This document shows, piece by piece, positions 56,770 to 64,000 of a stretch of DNA of 64,000 nucleotides. Every line of letters begins with the position of its first letter. Positions within the stretch are counted from its first letter, which is position 1. The position numbers and the translations under genes are program-made. Location: the NCBI GenBank assembly GCA_964036665.1, contig OZ038528.1:23175245-23239244 (forward strand). Reading direction: 5' to 3'. This DNA is from Gordius sp. MW1. Its lineage: Eukaryota > Nematomorpha > Gordioida > Gordea > Gordiidae. The notes beneath the pieces were generated by a model that saw nothing but the letters and a program-made list of their open reading frames with translations, was not told where the DNA came from and searched no databases.

Positions 56770-57208
56770 CTTAAAAATGTTGTTAGCTTGGTTGCCTAAC
56801 TTTAAGCCTCACTCCATGTTAATTCTATTATTTATAAGCAGTATTTATGTGTAAAAATTATGGGCGCTAAATATTAATTAAATAGCTACCCTTAATAATA
56901 TAAAAAAAACTTCAATTAAGTTTTTTGGGAATTTAATATCAAGGGCTAGATGCGCTATTTTATTGTGACAAATTAGTTTTGTAGTTATGTTTTAATATTT
57001 TAATTTTAAGAATATTTTAACATTACAAATATTTATGTAGTTCAAAAAATAACATTATAATAAATTTACTATAGGATGCACACATAAAATTGGCATAAAA
57101 ACAGAGCTCTTTTATGTAGTCTAAAAGAATCGAAACAAAATAACAACATAAATTGCATAGCAATTAACATGTCAGCTATGTTTTGGCTTCCTGGAAAGTT
57201 AAAATTCA
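56770..57208. other. Intergenic DNA, no gene seen
   Basis: AT-rich, with a copy of the AAATTGCATAGCAATTAA motif near 57155. Confidence 0.5.
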
Positions 57209-58114
57209 TTATGCCTCAGGCGCGTAGCCATTTTCTCCCAGGGGGGGGGACATTTCCAAAAAAAATTTATAACATTTTTATTTCAACATCAAATTAAAAG
57301 ATCTGGTATAAAATAAACATAAAAGAAGTCATTATGAAATAATTTCATAATTTTTTTTTCCCAGCGTCATCTGGAGTAGGAGCTAATTCCCCATGAATTG
57401 CTAATAAAAATCCATTTAATTTAATCAAATGTCATGAAGATTTATTGAAATATTGTCAGAAATGGAAGAGAGGAACCAAATAAGGAGAAATTGAAGCAAG
57501 CTGGTATGATCACGATGTTGCAACAGATGCTGCAACTTTGCTCACTTCTCTACGACAATCTGAATATATTATGCAAGCAATTGCAAAAAAAGGACCTAGA
57601 TCTTCAGCAAGTCAGACAGTTAGCAGAAACTTTAGTAATAGTAGTCGAACCTAAGGCTAAGTTGTATAATTTAGAACTTAAGAAACCTCGATATGCAAAA
57701 AAAATGAACGGTTTTTGGACAAGAAACAAGTTTTGGCAAATTTCCGAATAATATTTCCTCCGACTTCTTTGATTGCTTTGCCAGAAACGCGAATGAAAAT
57801 AAATTGTAGGAGGATTTCGTCCAAAGAATCCCTTGGACGCCTTTTCAAATTGTAAAATATTGTAATCTTTGCCCAACATCACAGCTCTTCTTTACCTATT
57901 AGCTTTTATATAAGAAATACTATGTCAATAAATAGATTAAATGGATTGGCCATTTTTATAGCATTTTTATTTCAACATTAAAATTAAAAAAAGAAAGTCA
58001 TTATAAAATTATTTTATATTTTCTTTTTCCCAGCGATATTACCTCAAGAACTTCTGGAGTGGGAGCTATTTCCAATTTTGCATAGCAATTAATAAGTGTC
58101 TTACATAGTCAGTT

Positions 58115-58919
58115 TAGAGGTGTGCACGGATCAAATTTTTTTGATCCGATCCGATCCGAAGGGTTTTTGAAAAATTTTATATCCATCCGATCCGATCCGA
58201 GTTTTTTAAAATCTAAATCCGATCCGATCCGATCCGAGTTTTTAAAAAATCTAAATCCGATCCGATCAGATCCGAAATTTTTAAACTAAAATTTTACGAA
58301 CAGAACTTTTTATTGATGATTAAATTCAAAATACATAAAAATAAGGTTTAGCAATTTTAATAGACCCGAAATAAATATAAATTTTGTTTGACTAATTGCC
58401 ATAATATCATATAAAAATAATAAAGAATCTAAATTTTCTGGTTTAATTCGCGTTCTTCTTTCTTCTAATGTTCTTCAGCCACTGAGAAATTTCTTTCCAA
58501 AGTGGTAAAGGTAGCAGGTATAGCTAAAACTTTATTTTCCAGCTTATAAAGCCTTGGCAGGACTGTTTGTATGAAACCCACCATTTCAGCAAATCTTTTT
58601 TTGAATCATATTTGCAATTTTTATTTCAAAGATAATTATGAAAAGGTATACTAAAAATTATTAATTTAATTAATTAGAAACTTATTATTGTTTATATTAA
58701 ATTTGAAAATCCGATCCGATCCGACTAAAATAAAATGTTGATTCGATCCGATCCCATCCGACTTCCAAAATTAAAATGTTGATCCGATCCGATCCGATCC
58801 GATCCAATCCGAGTTCGGACGGATCGGATCGGATGTCGGATCGGATTGATTTGTGCTCCAATCCGAGTTCGGACGGATCGGATCGGATGTCGGATCGGAT
58901 TGATCCGTGCACACCTCTA
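58115..58919 (-). mobile_element. hAT relic with GATCCGATCC subterminal repeats
   Basis: Inverted ends TAGAGGTGTGCACGGATC and GATCCGTGCACACCTCTA; flanks AGTCAGTT (58107-58114) and AGTTAGTT (58920-58927) match at 7 of 8. Dense arrays of GATCCGATCC-type words fill the first and last 150-200 bp. A piece of hAT transposase C-terminus remains on the minus strand. Confidence 0.92.
58470..58578 (-). pseudogene. hAT transposase dimerisation-domain remnant
   Basis: The minus strand reads LYKLENKVLAIPATFTT then LERNFSVAEEH, which parallels the AIPATS...SERxFSxAG core of hAT transposase C-termini, with substitutions and a following stop. Confidence 0.75.
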
Positions 58920-59024
58920 AGTTAGTTACGTTGCACAAATATAAAATATAAACTTTAGATCTAAAATTTTTTTTTAAGGGGGGGGGGATTCCCCCCCCCC
59001 CGCATTTACGCCACTGTTATGCCT

Positions 59025-59825
59025 ATATTCCTCGTCAAACTTACAATTTATGGGAATATATGTAGACAAGGGTCGGATGGGAATTAGTATTATGGATTCA
59101 TCAATGTAAGAATTTTTTACAATTGTAAAGGGATTCATTTTTGTGAGCCATTATTGCGAAAATATATCGTAAATTCTAAAACTTCATAGTAAAAAGTGTA
59201 CTATTCAAAGTTTTTGCATGTAAGACGTTTAAGGAAAAAAGGGATCAACAAAAAATGGACTAATAAAATCCATAGGGAAACTGTTTGCCGATTCTAGGAG
59301 AGTTTTTAAGGTGATCACAAATATATTTTCCTAGATCCCTCTACGTCAAGTATTTGAAATAATTGCTGTCAAATTTGCTAAAAAACAGCGATTGGCGTTT
59401 ATCAAATGTCGATAACTTGCAAATTTATCGGGAAAATTTAAGTTTAATAAACGTATAGGGAAAAAATTAAAAATATACTCGTGTTCACAGCGAAAAACTC
59501 TACCAAAATCTGCAAATAGTTTGCCGGTTGATTTTTTATTGAAATTGAATCGTATAGCAAACATATAACAAATATCCTCTGATTATCTGATTATATGAAT
59601 AAATAAGCTTTGCTATTTGATGCATTTGATTTAAATTAAATTATTTATACTTTAAGTGTAATTATTCCTCCACAATATATTATGGCTCTAATTTAAAAAA
59701 TTTTTAAACATGTAGGTTTTACGATAGACAATGGCTTTTACAACAATTAATAATGCTCATTTTAATAGTCGCTATTGCCAAAAAGTTAGAAAAATTTTGC
59801 ATAAAAAAAGTGTAGGCACAAATAT
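59025..59825. other. Intergenic DNA, no gene seen
   Basis: AT-rich, with no coding or repeat feature supportable. Confidence 0.5.
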
Positions 59826-59830
59826 AAAAA
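59826..59830 (-). terminator. Pol III terminator of tRNA-Gly
   Basis: A run of five T on the minus strand starts two bases (59832, the discriminator, and 59831) after the tRNA acceptor stem. Confidence 0.8.
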
Positions 59831-59831
59831 T

Positions 59832-59902
59832 TGCATCGGCCGGGAATTGAACCCGGGCCTCCCGCGTGGCAGGCGAGAATTCTACCACTGAACCACCGAT
59901 GC
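59832..59902 (-). tRNA. tRNA-Gly(GCC)
   Basis: The minus strand folds as a complete tRNA: acceptor stem GCATCGG/CCGATGC, D-arm with A-box TGGTTCAGTGGT, anticodon loop CTGCCAC with anticodon GCC, T-arm with B-box GGTTCAATTCC, and discriminator A. It is 71 nt without CCA, has no intron, and is followed by a T-run. The sequence is almost the same as the animal consensus, so it is very likely functional. Confidence 0.98.
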
Positions 59903-60854
59903 TTATTAACACTCATATTTTTTTTAATATATAAATCTGTATGATTATAGTTAACTTTTCATCCCGATGTTCTATTATAAATCGTAACAAAACTAATATA
60001 ATTATTAATATCAATTCTTTTTTTGTATTTATTTGATAACTTTTATTTATTTTATAGTCAAAATTGAGTTTTTGAACCAATTTATTACATCATTTTTAGG
60101 CTCCTTACATGACCTACTTGTTAAGACTTGTGCATTTTTTGTATTTAATTAAATAGAAAAGTCATGGCTATGCTTGCCTATTAATCTAAAAATTTTATAG
60201 CAATTAATATTTATAACATGTAACACTCACACAGCATACACAATCATTCGGAAATAAATCTCTATTTAACTAAAATATAATAAACGGATTGTAATTTTAT
60301 TTAAGATCTAATTGTGATTTTTGTTATTCAACCATTTCCTATTATTGAGCAATTTGATCGGATTTAAAAAAGTTTTTGAGAGGGCGGGACATTTATCATT
60401 TTGTAAGATATGTTAGAGGGTATTGTAGGGCAATCTAATCTGATCTCACGGGAGTTTTCCATCTAGTTCGCCCCCCCCCCCTTCTTTACATTTGTTACGG
60501 CTAGGAACTTATAAAAAATCATTTAAAGTAGATCTAAATCATAATATGTGAGTGATAGTATATAGGATATAAATAAAATTTGTCATAGTTTATTATAAAA
60601 TAAATCGCATTCTAGATGGCCGTATAAATAATTAAACAAAAATGCATTAATTTTGGCCAAAAATCCACCTTGTACCGCCTTTAATTTAGTGAATACACCC
60701 TAAAAAATGTAAATACTTTCTAATAAAGCTGACAATTTTTGAAACTAAACCAGAAACTCATTGTTTTTCCACTAATAATTACAAATAAAAATTGATTTAT
60801 CATTATTTTGTCGTTATATAAACGAAATTTTCTCACATCAATGTAGTCGTTTGT
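59903..60854. other. Intergenic DNA, no gene seen
   Basis: AT-rich; a C-run near 60472-60481 may mark a decayed MITE. No gene is seen. Confidence 0.5.
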
Positions 60855-61150
60855 TTGGTTATGAGCCCGTACCAGGGAGAGGGTGGGGTACTAAAAGAAC
60901 CCATGCCCTTTCTCGGGAAGGTCCGAGACAAAAGGCAACTTAGCCTCACCCCTAAGCGAGGGGCGTAACTAAATGTTACGGGTGGGCGTTACCAGAAATA
61001 GGTTACCGCCCTTCTCTCCCTCACCCTCATGCTAGATTGGACCCACGCGATATGGTGTCAAGTCATTGATGGGCCCAGTTTGATTTCTGAGGGTGGGACT
61101 TTGTCCAGAATGGTTGAGTTGGAAGGTATTGGAAATACGCACGTGCCTAG
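60855..61150 (+). other. Compositional block rich in G+C, origin unknown
   Basis: About 300 bp much richer in G+C than its neighbours. It includes AGGGAGAGGGTGGGG, AAGCGAGGGGCGTAAC and a possible hairpin GGCGTTACC...GGTTACCGCCC (about 60985-61010). Plus-strand frames are open for 30-50 codons. It looks like a piece of a transposon with different base composition, but I recognise no family. Confidence 0.4.
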
Positions 61151-61530
61151 ATTAATAAATGAATTAGTTTGATGTACGGGACGCGATTTTAATTGCGTAA
61201 CTCAATTCGGACTACTCCTTATCCAAACAACACATTTTTTTTGCGATTTTTATATTAATTACTATGCAATTTATCGACTCCCTTTTAGTTGTCCTGTCCT
61301 GTCCAACTTGTAATTTTTAATTGCCGTGGTTTAATGGCTTAAATTCATAATTTGCGCTAAAAAAGCCCATCTTCAGGAAATAAATAAAGTGGAGATGGAA
61401 ACACATTAATTTTGGGGTTAGTTTGTCTTGCATTAAGCAACAATTAATCTTTTTGTACAAAATTGTTTGTCACACATGGTAGTGGTCAGCTTTTATAAAG
61501 ATTGGTCTATCCGGGATCCGGGCCAACGCC
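61151..61530. other. Intergenic DNA, no gene seen
   Basis: AT-rich; a variant of the recurrent motif (TTAATTACTATGCAATTTA) is at about 61257. No gene supportable. Confidence 0.5.
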
Positions 61531-61533
61531 TTA

Positions 61534-61759
61534 GGGCCCGTTTTAATACACGATTCAACTTCAAAGCGCCATATTTTTGTTTGTCTTAATATGCGATATA
61601 CATGTCGTGGAATCAACCATTTTAGTTTTAATTAATGGATAAATATTTGTTTTATGAGCGAAAACAGAACAAAAATGACGTAACGCTCGTAGACGCCGCT
61701 ATGTTTTAACATGCATCCCTTTTTAATCTAGATTTAAAATCGCGTATTAAGACGCACCC
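61534..61759. mobile_element. Harbinger-like MITE with TTA TSD
   Basis: A 226-bp element with inverted ends GGGCCCGTTTTAATACACGA and TCGCGTATTAAGACGCACCC and TTA on both sides (61531-61533 and 61760-61762). A 3-bp TTA duplication and G-rich ends fit PIF/Harbinger MITEs. A degenerate relative lies at 14770. Confidence 0.85.
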
Positions 61760-61906
61760 TTACGTGGAGTTTAAACCACCACCAGCAAAACAATTAATAT
61801 TACTTGCATGCACTTTGTGTATTAAACTGACTTGAAAATATTAATAGAAAAATATGTTTGGTGAGCTTATATTAATTGCTCTGAAATTTATGTAATTTGT
61901 TACAAC

Positions 61907-62059
61907 CATGGGAGGGGTGAGGGGCGGCTGCCTCTCTCTAAATCCAAACATTTATTGAAATTTATTGAAATTATGGATAAAATTTCGAAAAATGATCCTT
62001 TTGCCCTCCCCCCCTAATCATTATGCCCCCCTCTAATTCCAATGCTGGCTACGCCCATG
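61907..62059 (-). mobile_element. hAT-type MITE (CATGGGCGTAGCC family), 8-bp TSD
   Basis: Ends CATGGGAGGGG and GCTGGCTACGCCCATG; perfect 8-bp TSDs GTTACAAC at 61899-61906 and 62060-62067. At 153 bp it is the cleanest member of the family. It lies just upstream of the coiled-coil gene model. Confidence 0.93.
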
Positions 62060-62288
62060 GTTACAACTTTTATTTATCATAAAATTAACTCCTCCTACAG
62101 GTGATCTTGCTTATGGTTCTGATACCGGATTAAGTAAATTTAAAAATAATTTTATTCGATCACAGCAATCAAAATTATTGCCACGGCACATTACTCAATA
62201 TTAGTTTATGGCAATATAACTATTATTTTTGTTATATATTAGAAAGTACATTTATTAACACTTAAACTCTTGGCTTAATTTACTTAAG

Positions 62289-63285
62289 GCGTATGTTGAA
62301 AGCATTGAACACGGAAAAATATGTGAAAAAACTATTAGAGAATTCGAAAATGAATTGGAAGCAATGAGATCAGAAAAGGAAGAAATTTTAAAAAGTAATC
62401 GATTGTTATCGATATTTTATGAAATTTTCGTGGTAGGACAATCCATTTTAATGGACAATATAAATATATTACATGGGCAGTTGAAAATAAATCATGATGC
62501 GCATTTGAACAATATAAAAAAACAAGAAATTATTGATAAACAAAAAGATGAAATGCAAAAACTCGAGGAGGTTAATAAAATTTCCAACAATATTGATTTG
62601 ATATAAATTTAGGAGATGAGATATTTGAAATTGGCCCATGAACGAAAAATAGATGATAAAATGGTTGAATTAGAAGTTGTGTGCTCTAAAAGGATGGAAG
62701 AAAAAAATGCAGAATGTAATATGGCAGACCTTAAGTTATTTAAATATTTTGATAATAATTATACCTTCAAATTTTAATTATATTTTTAATAAATAATTGC
62801 GAAAATATTTCAAAATGGGGGGGGGGGGGGACAGCTGCCCCGCTCTCATTATTATAAAAAAAACATCAAAACATGTCTATGAACTAGGATTTTTACAGTA
62901 TAAATAAAATTAGGGATCAAAAAGATGGATATTTGCCAGGATGAGTTAACGAAATGCCAGGACAAACTGCGAGATACTGGGGAAGAAAATGAAATTAAAC
63001 TTGATAATATGGCAGGGGAAATGAAGCGGATTAAACTTGAGGTATCATTATACAATTTTAACCTAATTTAAACGTACGTTTTTAAAATTAGTATGAAAAT
63101 AAGATAGGAAGATTAATGAAATTTCAAATTAGTGGAAGCTCAAATGCAGTAAACGCCGAAATTTTTAAAAAGGTATATTATATTGCTAAATTTGACCAAG
63201 TATATTTTAGTCTTTAATGCTTAAGATTTATAAAAGTCTTAATGAAATAGGGAAAAAAGCCTTTAATTATTGTAAAAACTGCTAA
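62289..63285 (+). CDS. Coiled-coil protein, unrecognised, five-exon partial model
   Basis: My exon model is 62289-62570, 62613-62715, 62914-63041, 63092-63172 and 63211-63285. The introns are 42, 198, 50 and 38 nt, have GT-AG ends, and keep one frame across all five exons. The product (about 222 aa) is rich in Lys, Glu, Asn and Ile with heptad-like runs (CEKTIREFENELEAMRSEKE, KQEIIDKQKDEMQKLEE, MVELEVVCSKRMEEKN, GEMKRIKLEYENKIGRL), indicating a long coiled coil, then a less helical end (FQISGSSNAVNAEIFKK). The tiny introns match those of LSM4, which supports a host gene. I do not recognise the family. The 5' end is open: an upstream stretch (62101-62199) reading GDLAYGSDTGLSKFKNN may be another exon, but its phase does not join simply. 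The last exon is the least certain; the 198-nt intron contains a G-run and GCAGCTGCCCC, a MITE trace. Confidence 0.6.
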
Positions 63286-64000
63286 AATTCCTTAAGTTTT
63301 AGCCTATAACGGCATTTATCATTTTGATAGAGGTTCGTCATATGGGTCACACCTTCCTTCTTTAATCAATTTTTTTAATAATCATACCTAAATTTATATT
63401 AAAATTAGAATAAAAACATTATTTGAACCCTATTTAATAATTTTCCAAAATACTCCTAATAAAATCCTGGCTATGCTCATAGCCCACTTGTGCTATAATC
63501 ATAAACTATCTCATTGGCGTAAAGAGGGGGTGGTTTTCGGATTAGAACCCCCCATGATTTCAATTTATAAAAAATAAAGATTTGTTGGAATTTTACTTTT
63601 ATTACTTTATTGTTTTTACGCTATTGTCACTTTAAACTTTTTAAATAAAAAATTTTTCATCCAAAAAAATAGTTATAAAATAAATTTAACCTTAAAATTT
63701 TTTAACCCCTCCCTTGAGGAAATTCCAGTTACGCCTATGAACTATATAGACTGCTCAACAAAGTTAAAAAAATGTACCGTTTTCCGTCATTTTTAAATGT
63801 GCCCAAATTAGGAAAGGCTTATAGTAATTTTGGTTCAAGTGTTTTAAAGCCTAATGAAAATTTATTAAACTATTTAAACATTAAAAACAGCATCTAAAAA
63901 TATATATCATTTACACTATTTATAATAAATTCTGTGATGATGTAATGTTAAAGCAATTTGTTTCCATCTGAATTTTATAAAATAATCATTTATTAACATT
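63286..64000. other. 3' flank, no further gene seen
   Basis: AT-rich. A possible degenerate MITE spans about 63515-63740: TTGGCGTAAAGAGGGGGTGG at the left, CTCCCTTGAGGAAATTCC and AGTTACGCC at the right, similar in plan to the CAGGCGCGTAGCC family. No TSD was found and no coding region is supportable. Confidence 0.45.

Larger units (their letters stand above)
57217..59016. mobile_element. 1.8-kb hAT-type element with nested hAT, 8-bp TSD
   Basis: Left end CAGGCGCGTAGCC, right end CATTTACGCCACTG; perfect 8-bp TSDs TTATGCCT at 57209-57216 and 59017-59024. It belongs with the 279-bp MITE at 8136. A separate hAT element (58115-58919) is inserted inside. The plus-strand stretch near 57500-57650 has short runs of plausible coding text, possibly transposase remains, but with stops. 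Confidence 0.88.

Noticed and set aside
59719-59916. A 65-codon frame on the minus strand
   Set aside because: It is the tRNA-Gly gene read as protein.
1-64000. Naming the species
   Set aside because: Intron size, base composition and transposons fit several invertebrate groups; no diagnostic sequence is present.

Overview
This window is AT-rich nuclear DNA from an invertebrate animal, mostly a graveyard of transposable elements with a few small genes. Evidence for an animal: spliced genes with GT-AG introns, a metazoan-type tRNA-Gly(GCC), many hAT and Mutator-like (MULE) elements with target-site duplications (TSDs), an R2/NeSL-type non-LTR retrotransposon and a Ty3/gypsy element. The standard genetic code fits. 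Several introns are very small (37-50 nt). The species cannot be named from the sequence. There are no bacterial-type operons, no CRISPR array and no rRNA.

Host genes are confined to 44.1-47.5 kb and 59.8-63.3 kb. LSM4 (U6 snRNA-associated Sm-like protein, + strand, five exons, the first only the ATG) is followed by TRMT61A (tRNA m1A58 methyltransferase catalytic subunit, - strand, two exons). Nine bases upstream of the TRMT61A ATG a divergent ATG opens a possible first exon ending in a GC-type splice donor. Further right are tRNA-Gly(GCC) (- strand) and a five-exon coiled-coil gene of unknown identity (+ strand), whose 5' end is unresolved.

Region by region. 1-16 kb: non-coding AT-rich DNA sprinkled with hAT-type MITEs (8-bp TSDs), a LINE remnant at 13 kb and a Harbinger-like MITE at 14.8 kb. 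16.0-20.4 kb: a nest of insertions whose order can be read from the TSDs. 21.1-23.6 kb: a hAT relic and a MULE relic with a tandem array. 24.4-28.7 kb: a DNA transposon with about 0.8-kb terminal inverted repeats and an intact 763-aa transposase-like ORF. 31.7-40.7 kb: a 9-kb hAT-ended unit holding a giant palindrome, with roughly 3-kb arms made of two head-to-head R2/NeSL-like retrotransposon copies. 40.8-44.1 kb: fragments of hAT and LINE elements. 47.8-50.7 kb: two more LINE endonuclease fragments, one inside a hAT element. 51.3-56.8 kb: a young Ty3/gypsy element with nearly identical LTRs, a same-frame stop between its gag-like and pol regions, and an unexplained GC-rich third ORF. 57.2-59.0 kb: a hAT element containing a second hAT. 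61.5-62.1 kb: two more MITEs.

Most positional claims about mobile elements rest on TSDs and inverted termini read directly. Superfamily names rest on TSD length, terminal motifs and, where present, transposase motifs. I found no convincing new host pathway. The most unusual objects are the hAT-bounded retrotransposon palindrome, the 4.2-kb DNA transposon and the odd gene content of the gypsy element.
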